Part shown: positions 48,414 to 58,099 of the stretch, piece by piece
How the letters are laid out: the number at the start of each line of letters is the position of its first letter
How positions within the stretch are numbered: position 1 is the stretch's first letter
DNA from: Maricaulis sp.
Lineage (GTDB): Bacteria > Pseudomonadota > Alphaproteobacteria > Caulobacterales > Maricaulaceae
DNA: 64,000 nt
Assembly: GCF_017642925.1 (NCBI RefSeq)
Contig: NZ_JAEPOL010000002.1
Location: forward strand, 245,405-309,404
Reading direction: 5' to 3'
The notes under the pieces: generated by a model
Databases searched by the model: none
Told to the model about the DNA's origin: nothing
What the model saw: only the letters and a program-made list of their open reading frames with translations
Position numbers and translations under genes: made by a program

Positions 48414-50693
48414 CTAGTGCCGGTAGTTCAGCCGGACCCCGATCGTCCGCGGACGTAGCGTGCTGAAGCGGGCGTCGGCAAAGGCTTCGGGGTGCGAGTA
48501 GATCAGAGAGTCATTGTCGAAGGCGTTCTCGACATAGACCGTCGCCGTGAAGTTCTCGCCGAAATGAGCCCCCAGCGACGCGTTGACGGTCTGATAGTCT
48601 TCCGTCGGGGCGTAGGTCGGCGACTGGACGCCGGGGCGACCCGGCACGTTCGGGAACTGGTTCACGAATCCGTCGACATGCCGGGCATTGACGTTGGCGA
48701 AGGCCAGCGTGTTCGGCCCGGCACTCCAGGCATAGTTCACATAGATGGAGCCCTGGAATTCCGGGAAGGCCATGGGCGCACCGAGAACCGCACCGGAAAT
48801 GGCGGCCTGCGTGGCCGTGAGTTCGTCGACCTCGGCGCTGTTGAAGGAGCCGTTGATGCCGATATTCAGCCCGTCAGTGGGCATGGCATTGACCTCGAAC
48901 TCGATGCCCTGGCTGGTCGCACCGCCGATATTGGTCGCGAACTGTACCTGGTCGGAGACGCGATTTGCCTGGACCTGAATGTCGCTCCAGTCGATCAGGT
49001 AGGCCGCGATATTGGCCGAGAGCCGATTGTTGAACCAGTTGCCCTTCAGACCGATCTCGAAATTCTCGAGCTCGTCCGAAACGGCGCCGTACGGGATGAC
49101 GATGTCACTGGGGTCGACCGTGCTGGGCAGACCGCCGCGCGCATTCACCACCGGCGTCCGGAAGCCCGTCGCATAGGTGGCGTAGAGCGTGATGTTGTCC
49201 ATCGGCTTGTAGGAGGCGCTGAACTTGAAGGACGGTCCTTCCTCGACACCTTCATCGCCCTCCGCAGCGACATTGGGCGTCACGGTAAGCGGGCCGGAAA
49301 GGCCGGCGAGCGCGCGGGCAAGGTAGTTACTCGTGTAACCGCCTTCCTCGGCAAAGCCCTGAACATCCAGCGAGCCGTAGCGCATGCCGCCGGTCAGCCA
49401 GAAATTGTCGCTGAACCGGTAGGTCAGCTCGCCGAAGGCTGCCAGCTCGTGCGACACGAAATGGCTGGAGCTGCGCGAATAGTACTCGTCCGGAAGCCCC
49501 GTCATTCCGAATGCATCTAGGAAGGCCTGATCGGACCGGTAGTTATAGTCCACATCGCGACGCTTGTAGTAGTAAAAGGCACCGACAACCCAGTCCCAGC
49601 GGCTGTCTGTCTGCGACACCAGCCGCATTTCCTGCACGAAGGCCTCGTCATAGGCGAGGGCATCGAGCGCAAAGGGAATGAAGCCGCCGAACGTCGCATC
49701 CAGGTCGATGATGAAGGACTGGTCGTAGTTCGAGAAGGTCGTCGAACTGGTGAAGTTGGCGAAGCCGAAATCATGGTCCAGCGTGATATTGTAGGAGTCG
49801 AGATAGCCGGCGAAGATGTCGGGACGGCGCGTGCGGCGCTGATCCCGGTCCGTGCCGAGGTTCGGATTGATCAGCTGGGAATCTTCCGGCTCGCTGGTCT
49901 CATGCAGATACATGAAGCGCACCGACGTGTCCGGGGTCGGCTCCCATTGCAGGATCGCGCGGCCGCCAAAGGACTCCAGCGTGTTCGCATTATCCTCTCC
50001 CGTGCCGATATTTTCGACCCAGCCTTCCTCGTTTCGGTAGAAGCCGACGACCCGCAGCGCAAGCCGGTCTTCGACCAGCGGGATGTTGACCATGCCGTTG
50101 TAGCGTTGACGGAAGGAGTCGCCCTCGGTCAGGCCGAAATCGACCAGAAGTTCGGCGTCGAACTCGTCAAGATCGGGACTGCGGGTGAGGATGCGCACGG
50201 CGCCGGCAAGCGAGCCGGATCCGAAAAGGGTACCCTGCGGGCCGCGCAGGAATTCGACGCGCTCGACATCGAACAGCGTTGAGTCCAGCTGGGTCGAGTT
50301 GCCGTTGGCCGAGATCGGAAGCTCGTCGATATAAACCGCCACCGTGTTCTGCAGGTTGGCGCCATAGCCATTGGTGGCCACGCCGCGTACCGAAAACGTA
50401 TTGAAGTTGGCGGTCGGTTTGTTGAGCACCGCGCCGGGTGTTTCCAGCGCCAGGCCCTCATAGCCGACGATCCCCTTCGTCGTCAGCTCTTCCTGGGAAA
50501 ACGCGGTCACACTGAGCGGAATGTCCTGGACGTTCATTTCGCGGCGGGTCGCCGTCACGACGATGACGTCGTCCCGGTCGGAGCTTTGCTGGTTTTCTTC
50601 TGCTGCCGTTTCGCCACTCGTCTGGGCAAGGGCCGGACATGGCAAGGCAATAAGAGCGACCGCGGAAACGGACGCACAGAGTACGTATTTCAT
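48414..50693 (-). CDS. TonB-dependent receptor
   Basis: A 759-residue outer-membrane receptor. Signal peptide ends near ALIALPCPALAQT, TonB-box-like DVIVVTATRR follows, then plug motifs RGVATNGYG and RGPQGTLFGSGSLAGAVRIL, and the barrel ends in GVRLNYRH. The ATG at 50693 follows GGGAGGAAGTAGTG. It is alone on its transcript and is preceded by the 23-bp shared element, so it is probably co-regulated with the ester catabolic genes to the right. Confidence 0.93.
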   Translation of the reverse strand: MKYVLCASVSAVALIALPCPALAQTSGETAAEENQQSSDRDDVIVVTATRREMNVQDIPLSVTAFSQEELTTKGIVGYEGLALETPGAVLNKPTANFNTFSVRGVATNGYGANLQNTVAVYIDELPISANGNSTQLDSTLFDVERVEFLRGPQGTLFGSGSLAGAVRILTRSPDLDEFDAELLVDFGLTEGDSFRQRYNGMVNIPLVEDRLALRVVGFYRNEEGWVENIGTGEDNANTLESFGGRAILQWEPTPDTSVRFMYLHETSEPEDSQLINPNLGTDRDQRRTRRPDIFAGYLDSYNITLDHDFGFANFTSSTTFSNYDQSFIIDLDATFGGFIPFALDALAYDEAFVQEMRLVSQTDSRWDWVVGAFYYYKRRDVDYNYRSDQAFLDAFGMTGLPDEYYSRSSSHFVSHELAAFGELTYRFSDNFWLTGGMRYGSLDVQGFAEEGGYTSNYLARALAGLSGPLTVTPNVAAEGDEGVEEGPSFKFSASYKPMDNITLYATYATGFRTPVVNARGGLPSTVDPSDIVIPYGAVSDELENFEIGLKGNWFNNRLSANIAAYLIDWSDIQVQANRVSDQVQFATNIGGATSQGIEFEVNAMPTDGLNIGINGSFNSAEVDELTATQAAISGAVLGAPMAFPEFQGSIYVNYAWSAGPNTLAFANVNARHVDGFVNQFPNVPGRPGVQSPTYAPTEDYQTVNASLGAHFGENFTATVYVENAFDNDSLIYSHPEAFADARFSTLRPRTIGVRLNYRH

Positions 50694-50760
50694 CACTACT
50701 TCCTCCCCTGGTCGGTCTTTTGCCAACCTCGTTGATCACGGCATCACGCTACCGGCAAAT

Positions 50761-50783
50761 ATATTCACTGACAAGTGTGTGAA
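50761..50783 (-). promoter_or_regulatory. 23-bp shared element, copy D (before the TonB receptor)
   Basis: Plus strand reads ATATTCAC...GTGTGAA, with perfect TTCAC/GTGAA arms. It lies 68-90 nt upstream of the receptor ATG. Matches the three other copies at the invariant positions; it is the most divergent of the four. Confidence 0.45.
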
Positions 50784-50983
50784 GATCTTTCCGAGCGAAA
50801 TTTTCACGCGGGCCGCCGACCGGCGCATGCCTGCTGCGACATCAACATCTTAGAGGGAGGGATGAAAGCGGGGCCGGGAGCGCCCACATTGCGGCAAGCC
50901 TATTGTAAGGCGACCGCCCGGGCGTTTATGACAGGCATACACGCCTTGCAGCAGGCGGACGGAACGATTCGAAAGGACAGCCT

Positions 50984-51679
50984 TTGGCAGCGGAACGCAA
51001 AGCCCCGCGGAAGCGTCAGACCAAGGCCGAAAAGCGCGCTGAAACAACGGAACAGATTCTCGATGTTGCCGAGTTTCTGTTCTCCCGCAACGGATTGCAC
51101 GGCGTCACGCTGAAGGATGTCGCACGCGATGTCGGCGTCCACCACACGCTGCTGAACTATTATTTCAAGGACAAACAGACGCTTTTCGACGCCGTCTTCG
51201 CGCGCCGGGCCGCCGTCACCTGCGAGCGCCGGATGAAGGCGCTGGAGGCTTACGAGGCAGAAGCCGGTGACAACCCGACCGTCGAGGGCGCCTTGCATGC
51301 CTTCCTGGACACAGACCTCGATCTCTACATCGAGGGCGGCCCGGGCTGGCGCAATTACGGCGCCCTGAGTGCCCAGGTCGCCAACACGCCCGAATGGGGC
51401 GCCGAGCTGATGGATCAGCATTTCGACCCGGTCGTGCTGCGACTGATCGGTCTGCTCAAGAAAGCCCTGCCGCACGCGTCGGAAGAGAACATCTTCTGGG
51501 GCTATCACTTCGTCAGCGGCGCTCTGATGCTGACCCTGGCCCGCACCGGACGGATCGACAAGCTGTCCGGCGGGCTGTGCAAGTCGGACGACTACGCCGC
51601 AGTCAAGTCCCGCATGGCCCAGTTCATGGCCGCAGGCTTCCACAAGATCTGCGGACCTGCCCCCGATACCAAGGACTGA
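50984..51679 (+). CDS. TetR family regulator (paralogue 2)
   Basis: A 231-residue TetR protein: AETTEQILDVAEFLFSRNGL, LKDVARDVGVHHTLLNYYF as HTH and VEGALHAFLDTDLDLYIEGG, FDPVVLRLIGLLKKALP, IFWGYHFVSGALMLTLARTG in the ligand domain. The start is a TTG at 50984 with AAAGGACAG upstream. It precedes the MFS-M28-esterase-MFS-esterase operon on the same strand. Closely related to the regulators at 47483 and 59820. Confidence 0.9.
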   Translation: MAAERKAPRKRQTKAEKRAETTEQILDVAEFLFSRNGLHGVTLKDVARDVGVHHTLLNYYFKDKQTLFDAVFARRAAVTCERRMKALEAYEAEAGDNPTVEGALHAFLDTDLDLYIEGGPGWRNYGALSAQVANTPEWGAELMDQHFDPVVLRLIGLLKKALPHASEENIFWGYHFVSGALMLTLARTGRIDKLSGGLCKSDDYAAVKSRMAQFMAAGFHKICGPAPDTKD

Positions 51680-51729
51680 CGCGACCGGCCCGACCGCCGT
51701 CTTTCCCCTTGATCTCGCCGATATCCTAT

Positions 51730-51752
51730 TTCACTATCACGCGAGCGAATAA
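51730..51752 (+). promoter_or_regulatory. 23-bp shared element, copy A (before the MHS-type MFS gene)
   Basis: TTCACTATC...GCGAATAA on the plus strand. It aligns with copy B (62362-62384) at 17 of 23 positions. It lies 101 nt upstream of the MFS ATG at 51853. Confidence 0.55.
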
Positions 51753-51852
51753 CTTTCGTTTGTGTCGTCTCCGTGTGAGCGCAGCACAAACCCGCAGCGT
51801 GAAACCGGCACCAGACCGCCCCGTTGCGGTGACATCAAGGGGAGGACGGCCG

Positions 51853-53520
51853 ATGGCCGACACAGCGAACGCAGCGACCGCTGCGAGCGATCTGAGACGC
51901 CGTGACATCAAGGTCATTGCCGCTTCGTCACTCGGCACAATGTTCGAGTGGTTCGATTTCTATCTCTACGGGCTGCTTGCCAGCTATATCTCCGCCCAGT
52001 TCTTCTCGGGCGTGAACGAGACGACCGGCTTCATCCTGGCGCTTGCCGCCTTCGCCGCCGGCTTTGCCATCCGGCCGCTGGGCTCGATTGTGTTCGGCCG
52101 CATCGGCGATCTGGTCGGGCGCAAATATACCTTCCTGGTCACCATGGGCCTGATGGGCCTGTCGACCTTCGCCGTCGGCTTCCTGCCGAACTACGCCACG
52201 ATCGGTATCGCCGCGCCAGTAATCCTTGTGGGGCTGCGCCTCGTTCAGGGGCTCGCCGTCGGCGGCGAGTATGGCGGTGCGGCAACCTATGTCGCCGAAC
52301 ACGCGCCGGAAGGGCGCCGCGGCTTCTTCACAAGCTTCATCCAGACCACCGCCACGATCGGCCTGTTTGCGGCCCTGCTGCTGGTCATCGGCCTGCGGGG
52401 GCTGATGGGCGAGGACGCTTTCGCGGACTGGGGCTGGAGGATCCCCTTCCTGCTGTCGATCTTCCTGCTGGCGATTTCCCTGTGGATCCGCTTCCAGCTG
52501 TCGGAAAGCCCCACCTTCCAGAAGATGAAGGATGAGGGCGCAACGTCGAAGGCGCCGCTGGCGGAAGCCTTCGGGCGCTGGCCAAACCTCAAATACGTGC
52601 TCATCGCGCTTTTCGGCGGCGTCGCCGGCCAGGCGGTGATCGGCTATACGGGCCAGTTCTACACGCTCTTCTATCTGGAGCGGATCGCGGATGTGGACCC
52701 GGCGACCTCGAATGTGCTGCTGGTCATCGCGCTGATCATCGCGACGCCGACTTTTGTCTTCTTCGGATGGCTGAGCGACAAGATCGGCCGCAAGAAGATC
52801 ATCATGACGGCCTGCATCCTGGCCGCTCTCACCCTGTTTCCGCTGTTCAAGGCCCTCACGCACGCGGCCAATCCGGAACTCGCCCGCGCGGTCCGGGAGG
52901 CCCCTGTCACCGTCGTCGCAGTGGCCGATGAATGCTCCGTCCAGTTCGACCCGATCGGCCGGAACACCTTTGATTCCTCAAGCTGCGACATCGCGAAGGC
53001 CTATCTGGCGCGGAACGGCATCAACTACACCAATGCCGGCGCCCAGCCCGGTTCGGTCGCCGAGGTTCATGTCGGCGGCACGGTCATCACCGCACCCGAT
53101 CCGGCACAGCACGATGCCGGCAGCCTGGCGGCCGCCATTGATGCTTTCCGCTCCGAGGTTGGCACGGAGCTGATCGCGGCCGGATATCCCAGCGAAGCGG
53201 ATCCGGCCCGGATCAACCGGCCGCTCGTCATCGCCATCATTGTCGCGATCATGCTGATGGTGACGGCAGCCTATGCGCCGCTGGCCGCGATGCTCGTCGA
53301 GCTTTTCCCGGCGCGCGTGCGCTACACATCGATGTCCCTGCCCTATCACATCGGCAATGGCTGGTTCGGCGGCTTCCTTCCGACCACGGCCTTTGCCATG
53401 GTTGCGGCAACGGGAAACATCCATTTCGGCCTCTGGTATCCCGTGGTGATCGCCGGGATCACCGCCATTGTCGGCATTCTCTTCCTGCCGGAGACCTTCC
53501 GGAGGAATATCGATGCGTAG
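51853..53520 (+). CDS. MFS transporter, metabolite:H+ symporter (MHS) type with large loop insert
   Basis: A 555-residue permease. GTMFEWFDFYLYGLLASYI, IGDLVGRKYTFLVT and VQGLAVGGEYGGAATYVAEH are MHS-family hallmarks (sugar/carboxylate:proton symport). About 110 residues between TM10 and TM11 (roughly 338-455) form a hydrophilic insert with two Cys, probably a periplasmic or cytoplasmic loop domain. The ATG at 51853 follows GGGGAGGACGGCCG. It likely imports a carboxylate. Its stop overlaps the next start. Confidence 0.9.
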   Translation: MADTANAATAASDLRRRDIKVIAASSLGTMFEWFDFYLYGLLASYISAQFFSGVNETTGFILALAAFAAGFAIRPLGSIVFGRIGDLVGRKYTFLVTMGLMGLSTFAVGFLPNYATIGIAAPVILVGLRLVQGLAVGGEYGGAATYVAEHAPEGRRGFFTSFIQTTATIGLFAALLLVIGLRGLMGEDAFADWGWRIPFLLSIFLLAISLWIRFQLSESPTFQKMKDEGATSKAPLAEAFGRWPNLKYVLIALFGGVAGQAVIGYTGQFYTLFYLERIADVDPATSNVLLVIALIIATPTFVFFGWLSDKIGRKKIIMTACILAALTLFPLFKALTHAANPELARAVREAPVTVVAVADECSVQFDPIGRNTFDSSSCDIAKAYLARNGINYTNAGAQPGSVAEVHVGGTVITAPDPAQHDAGSLAAAIDAFRSEVGTELIAAGYPSEADPARINRPLVIAIIVAIMLMVTAAYAPLAAMLVELFPARVRYTSMSLPYHIGNGWFGGFLPTTAFAMVAATGNIHFGLWYPVVIAGITAIVGILFLPETFRRNIDA

Positions 53521-54835
53521 CGGAAACAGGACCGGTCTTTCGGCGACCCGTCGCGGCTTTCTGGCGGCATCGGCCGCCACCCCTTTCATCGCCGCAGCGC
53601 CGGCTGCGTCCGCCGACACGCCCGGCGATGCCCATGACAGCATCGCCCGGGATCTGCAGCGCTATATCGGCTTCGGCAACAAACAGTCGGGCGGTCCGGG
53701 CGACGAGGCCTGTGGCGCCTGGCTGGAGGAAGAGTTGGAGGCGATCGGCTTCCGGACGCAAAGACAGTCCTTCTCGGCCCCCTGGTTCAATCCGGAAACA
53801 TCCGAAATCATCGCCGGCGATGCCCGCGCACACCTTTGGCCGCAACCCATTGTGCAGACGACACCGCCGGACGGCCTGACAGCGCCGCTCGTCCGCGTCG
53901 ACAGCGCCGGACGCGCAGACCGGCCGCTCGCCGGCGTGATAGCCCTGGTCGATCTGGCCCATGCGCGCTGGTCATCCATGTTCTGGCCGGGCGTGGCCGG
54001 ACCGGTCCGGGCGGCCTTCGAACAGGGCGCGCTGGCCTGCGTGATCATCACGAACGGGCCGAGCGGCCAGATCATCGCCCTGAATACGGACGGCCGAGCG
54101 CCGCTCCATGACAGGCCGATCGCCTTGATGGCACCGGACGATGCCGCCCCCTTCCTTGCGGCGGCCCAGGCATCGCAACCGGTCAGTCTGACGATCACCG
54201 GGCAAGGAGGCCGCCGTCCGGCCTTCAATCTGGTCGGCACACTGGACCGGGGCCGAGGCCGGTGGCTGGTCGTCTCGACGCCGCGGTCGGGCTGGTTCAC
54301 CTGCGCCGGCGAACGCGGCGGCGGCATCGCGGCCTGGCTGCACATGGCGCGCTGGACGAGCCGGCACGCGCAGGACTTCGACCTGTCCTTTGTCTGCAAC
54401 AGCGGCCATGAATACCAGTATCTCGGCGCGGAAGAGCTGCTCCACAACGTGGTGCCGCCGCCCGGCGAAACGGCCTTCTGGCTGCATCTCGGCGCCAATC
54501 TCGCAGCCCGGGACTGGCATTCCGGTGTCGGCGCGCGCCGCCCCCTACCCGGCACGGATTCCCAACGCTATCTCGTCGTGAGCCCGCATCTCGTGCCGGC
54601 CGCCGCGGAGGAATTCGCCGGGCTGTCCGGCTTGGAGGCCCCGTACTCCAGCGAGGAACTGTCTGCTGGCGAACTCACCAATGTGATCGAGGCCGGCTAT
54701 GCGCCGGTTGCCGGCATTTTCGGCGTCCACCAATTCCATCACGTCGCGGACGATGACGCGCGCTGCGTGTCTGCTGCCGCCGTGACGGAAACGACGCTCG
54801 CCTTTCAACGCCTGCTTGAACGCGCTCTGAGGTAG
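53513..54835 (+). CDS. Exported M28-like protein without recognisable zinc ligands
   Basis: A 440-residue protein with a Tat signal (TRRGFLAAS) and an M28 aminopeptidase-like layout: a PA-like insert and a core segment LVVSTPRSGWFTCAGERGGG where M28 peptidases have the HxD and GADDNxSG metal ligands. Those His/Asp residues are missing, so it is probably not a metallo-aminopeptidase; Ser or Glu residues (GHEYQYLGAEELL) may give another activity or mere binding. The ATG at 53513 follows CGGAGGAATATCG and overlaps the MFS gene by 8 nt. Function unknown. Confidence 0.55.
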   Translation: MRSGNRTGLSATRRGFLAASAATPFIAAAPAASADTPGDAHDSIARDLQRYIGFGNKQSGGPGDEACGAWLEEELEAIGFRTQRQSFSAPWFNPETSEIIAGDARAHLWPQPIVQTTPPDGLTAPLVRVDSAGRADRPLAGVIALVDLAHARWSSMFWPGVAGPVRAAFEQGALACVIITNGPSGQIIALNTDGRAPLHDRPIALMAPDDAAPFLAAAQASQPVSLTITGQGGRRPAFNLVGTLDRGRGRWLVVSTPRSGWFTCAGERGGGIAAWLHMARWTSRHAQDFDLSFVCNSGHEYQYLGAEELLHNVVPPPGETAFWLHLGANLAARDWHSGVGARRPLPGTDSQRYLVVSPHLVPAAAEEFAGLSGLEAPYSSEELSAGELTNVIEAGYAPVAGIFGVHQFHHVADDDARCVSAAAVTETTLAFQRLLERALR

Positions 54836-54839
54836 CCTG

Positions 54840-56498
54840 ATGACCCGTATCGCAACGCCCCTGACCGCCCTTTCCGCGCTCGCAGCGCTCCTTCTGACCG
54901 GGTGCAGCCAACCCGAAACGGCATCGGCGCCCCGGGTCCAGACCGCGAGCGGGACCGTGCAGGGCATAAGCGCGAACGGCGTCGTCAGTTTCAAGGGCAT
55001 TCCCTATGCGCGCGCCCCTGTCGGCGATCTGCGCTGGCGCGCACCGCAGCCGGTCCTGCCCCGCGACGGCGTTCTGGCCGCGACGGCTTTCGGGCCTAGC
55101 TGCGTTCAGCAATCCATCCCCGCCAGCAGTATCTACAATGACCCGCCGGCCGCGATGTCCGAAGACTGTCTCAGCCTCAATGTCTGGGCGCCGGAGGACG
55201 CAGCGGACGCACCGGTCATGGTGTGGATTCATGGCGGGTCCCTGCGCATCGGCGGCGCGGCGCAGCACATGTACGACGGTACCGTCTTCGCCGAGCGGGG
55301 CATTGTCTTCGTGTCCATCAACTACCGGCTTGGCGCGCTGGGCTGGATGGCCCACCCCGAACTCAGCGCGGAATCGCCGCACGGCGTGTCCGGCAATTAC
55401 GGTCTGCTCGACCAGATCGAAGCCTTGCGCTGGGTCCGGGAGAATGTGGCGGGCTTCGGCGGCGCCCCGGACAATGTGACCGTGATGGGCGAGTCTGCCG
55501 GTGCCCTGAGCGTGACCTATCTTCTGGCCTCGCCACTTGCCGAAGGCCTGTTCGACAAGGCCATCGTCCAGAGCACAAACCTCCGCGCCTTTCCCGAACT
55601 GGACCGGGCCGTCTTCGGCCTGCCCTCCGCAGAGGATACCGGCCTGCGAATGGGCCAGGCCCTGGGACGCACCACAATCGCCGGCCTGCGAGAGATGGAT
55701 GCCGAAACACTGACGCAGGAGACCGCGCGTCTCCGGTTCAACAGCCAGGGCACGGTCGAAGGGTGGGCCCTGCCGGGACAGATTATCGACGTGCTCGACC
55801 GCAACGAACAGGCGGCCGTGCCGCTGCTGGCCGGCTTCAACAGCGACGAGCTGCGAACCCAGCGCATCCTGGTGCCAGCGGCGCCGGACACACCCGACGC
55901 GTATGAACAGCGCATCCGGTGCGGATACGGGGAATACGCGGACGCGTATCTGGCGATCTATCCCCCTGACGACCCGGAACAGGCGACCTTCGATGCTTTC
56001 CGGGACACGGTCTACGGCTGGGCCGGCGAGCACTTTGTCCGATCCCAGACCGACATCGGAGCTCCCGCCTATCTGTACATGTTCGATCATTGCTATCCCG
56101 CTGCCGAAGCACGCGGTATTTGCGGCTTTCACGCCAGCGAACTGCCTTTCGTGTTCGGCCAGACCGGCGAGACGGCTGCGCTGACCGCGAACTGGCCCGC
56201 ACCGGTCGACGAGAGGGACGCGGCCCTGTCCACAGCCATGATCGATTATTGGGTGTCCTTCGCCGCGACCGGCCAGCCGGTCAGCGAAGACGGGCCGGAC
56301 TGGCTGCCCTACGCGCAGGACCAGTCCTTCATGCGCTTCGACGGCACGCCGCATCTTGAACGCGACCCGGTCCCCGGCATGTACGAATTCCACCGCGACT
56401 GGGTCGCGCGGCAACGCGCCCGCAACGAGCAGTGGTTCCTGCAGGTCGGGATCAATGCGCCGCAGACCTGCCAGACCGCGGGAGCTGCCGAAGAATAG
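54840..56498 (+). CDS. Carboxylesterase family (type B) lipoprotein
   Basis: A 552-residue esterase of the cholinesterase/carboxylesterase B family. Lipobox LLTGC at about residues 18-22 makes it a periplasmic or outer-membrane lipoprotein. Nucleophile elbow MGESAG (NVTVMGESAGALSVTYL), oxyanion block WIHGGSLRIGG, and catalytic His in GFHASELPFVFG. The start KGIPYARAPVGDLRW is typical. Starts 4 bp after the M28-like gene stop. Close paralogue of the esterase at 58096. Confidence 0.92.
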   Translation: MTRIATPLTALSALAALLLTGCSQPETASAPRVQTASGTVQGISANGVVSFKGIPYARAPVGDLRWRAPQPVLPRDGVLAATAFGPSCVQQSIPASSIYNDPPAAMSEDCLSLNVWAPEDAADAPVMVWIHGGSLRIGGAAQHMYDGTVFAERGIVFVSINYRLGALGWMAHPELSAESPHGVSGNYGLLDQIEALRWVRENVAGFGGAPDNVTVMGESAGALSVTYLLASPLAEGLFDKAIVQSTNLRAFPELDRAVFGLPSAEDTGLRMGQALGRTTIAGLREMDAETLTQETARLRFNSQGTVEGWALPGQIIDVLDRNEQAAVPLLAGFNSDELRTQRILVPAAPDTPDAYEQRIRCGYGEYADAYLAIYPPDDPEQATFDAFRDTVYGWAGEHFVRSQTDIGAPAYLYMFDHCYPAAEARGICGFHASELPFVFGQTGETAALTANWPAPVDERDAALSTAMIDYWVSFAATGQPVSEDGPDWLPYAQDQSFMRFDGTPHLERDPVPGMYEFHRDWVARQRARNEQWFLQVGINAPQTCQTAGAAEE

Positions 56499-56529
56499 TC
56501 GCGGCGGTCCGGGGCGGCTTGGCAAAATG

Positions 56530-56552
56530 TTATTCACACACATTAGAATGAA
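56530..56552 (+). promoter_or_regulatory. 23-bp shared element, copy C (before the second MFS gene)
   Basis: TTATTCACACAC...AATGAA on the plus strand, matching the reverse complement of copy B at 17 of 23 positions. It lies 177 nt upstream of the MFS ATG at 56729, in the 230-bp gap after the first esterase; no other gene is seen in that gap. Confidence 0.55.
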
Positions 56553-56728
56553 TGTTGACATCGCGAGTCCGGCCCGCTCAAGATGCGCTTCAAACAGGCC
56601 AAGAGAGCCAGAGTTTTCGGGAGGACACCGGTGCGTCACATGCCGGATTATCCGGAATGCCCCGTTGCGGGCATCCGTTCGAATAACGCGCCACTCGGCC
56701 TGCCGGCCCCGCGAGGGGAGGGCCAGGC

Positions 56729-58099
56729 ATGAGCGCTGAACCGCCAAGCCCCGACATCACCCAGATTCCCGCCGAACCGGGTGTGCAGCCCCGGCTTGAG
56801 CCGACCGGGGATACGGCCGACAACCCGCCAGCCCCCGGGCGCCGCGCCTGGGTGGTGCTGGGCATCCTGTGCTTTGTCTACGTCCTCAACTTCCTGGACC
56901 GCCAGCTCCTGTCCATCCTGGCCAAGCCGATCCAGGACACGCTGGGCATATCGGACAGCCAGCTGGGCTTGATCGGCGGGCTCTACTTCGCCTTCTTCTA
57001 CTGTTTCATCGCCATTCCCGTCGGCTGGCTTGCCGACAAGACAAACCGCGTCGGTATCCTGGCGCTGGCCTGTGCGATCTGGAGCGCGGCAACGATCGCC
57101 TGCGGTGCAGCCCGCAATTACGGCCAGCTTGTCGTGGCGCGCATGACGGTGGGCTTCGGCGAAGCCGGCGGCGTGCCGCCCTCCTATGCGATCATCACCG
57201 ACTATTTCCCCAAGGGCCGCCGCGGTACCGCGCTGGGTATCTTCAATCTCGGCCCGCCGATCGGGGCCGCGCTGGGCATCGCTTTCGGCGCATCGATCGC
57301 CGCGGCCTTCAGCTGGCGCGATGCCTTCTACGTGCTTGGTGGCGTCGGCCTGGTCGCCGCCATTGTCGTCGCCGTGTTCGTTCGCGAACCCAGGCGCGGC
57401 GGGCTGGACGAGCCCAATCCGGAACTTGCATCCGAACCGTCCGGCTTCTGGGTCACGCTGAAAATGTTCTTCTCCCACAAAGCGCTCATGCTGGCGGCGC
57501 TGGGCAGTGGCGCGACACAGTTCATCACCTACGGCCTCGGCAATTTCACCGCACTCTTCCTGATGCGCGAAAAGGGCATGACCCTGAACGAAATCGCCGT
57601 CTGGTATGCCCTGGTCGTGGGGATCGGCATGAGTGCCGGCATCTTCACGTCCGGCTGGGCCATCGACCGCTTCACCCGGATCTCCAAACGCTACTACGCG
57701 CTGATCCCGGCCGCCTCGCTGGCCCTGTGCATTCCCTTCTATATCGGATTTGTCTGGGCGCCCGGCTGGCAGCTGGCCACCCTGTTCCTGATCGGCCCGA
57801 GCTTCCTGAACTACTTCTATCTGTCGTCCTCGGTGGCCCTTGTTCAGGAAGAAGTCCGGCCGGACCAGCGCGTGATGTCCGGCGCCCTGCTCCTGCTGGT
57901 GATGAATTTCATCGGGCTTGGCCTGGGGCCGACCTATGTCGGCATTGCCAGCGACGTCTTCCGCGTCAGCTTTCCCGACAATTCCCTGCAGATCGCCCTG
58001 TACACGCTGGTACCGTTCTACGGCCTGGCGATCGCCCTGTTCCTCGCCCTGGCGCGTGTGCTCGCGCGCGAAGAGGCCAAGCAAGGAGGTGCCTCATGA
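56729..58099 (+). CDS. MFS transporter, Spinster-like
   Basis: A 456-residue permease with a 37-residue cytosolic lead and 12 membrane segments. YVLNFLDRQLLSILAKPIQ, GWLADKTNRVG and VGFGEAGGVPPSYAII are typical of Spinster/MFS organic-anion and aromatic-acid groups. GGGGAGGG precedes the ATG at 56729. Its stop overlaps the start of the second esterase (ATGA). Probably imports or exports a product of ester cleavage. Confidence 0.9.
   Translation: MSAEPPSPDITQIPAEPGVQPRLEPTGDTADNPPAPGRRAWVVLGILCFVYVLNFLDRQLLSILAKPIQDTLGISDSQLGLIGGLYFAFFYCFIAIPVGWLADKTNRVGILALACAIWSAATIACGAARNYGQLVVARMTVGFGEAGGVPPSYAIITDYFPKGRRGTALGIFNLGPPIGAALGIAFGASIAAAFSWRDAFYVLGGVGLVAAIVVAVFVREPRRGGLDEPNPELASEPSGFWVTLKMFFSHKALMLAALGSGATQFITYGLGNFTALFLMREKGMTLNEIAVWYALVVGIGMSAGIFTSGWAIDRFTRISKRYYALIPAASLALCIPFYIGFVWAPGWQLATLFLIGPSFLNYFYLSSSVALVQEEVRPDQRVMSGALLLLVMNFIGLGLGPTYVGIASDVFRVSFPDNSLQIALYTLVPFYGLAIALFLALARVLAREEAKQGGAS

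Noticed and set aside
51394..51852. N-terminal extension of the MHS permease upstream of 51853
   Set aside because: It runs through tetR2 in another frame; the ATG at 51853 has a GGGGAGGACG site and starts the family sequence.
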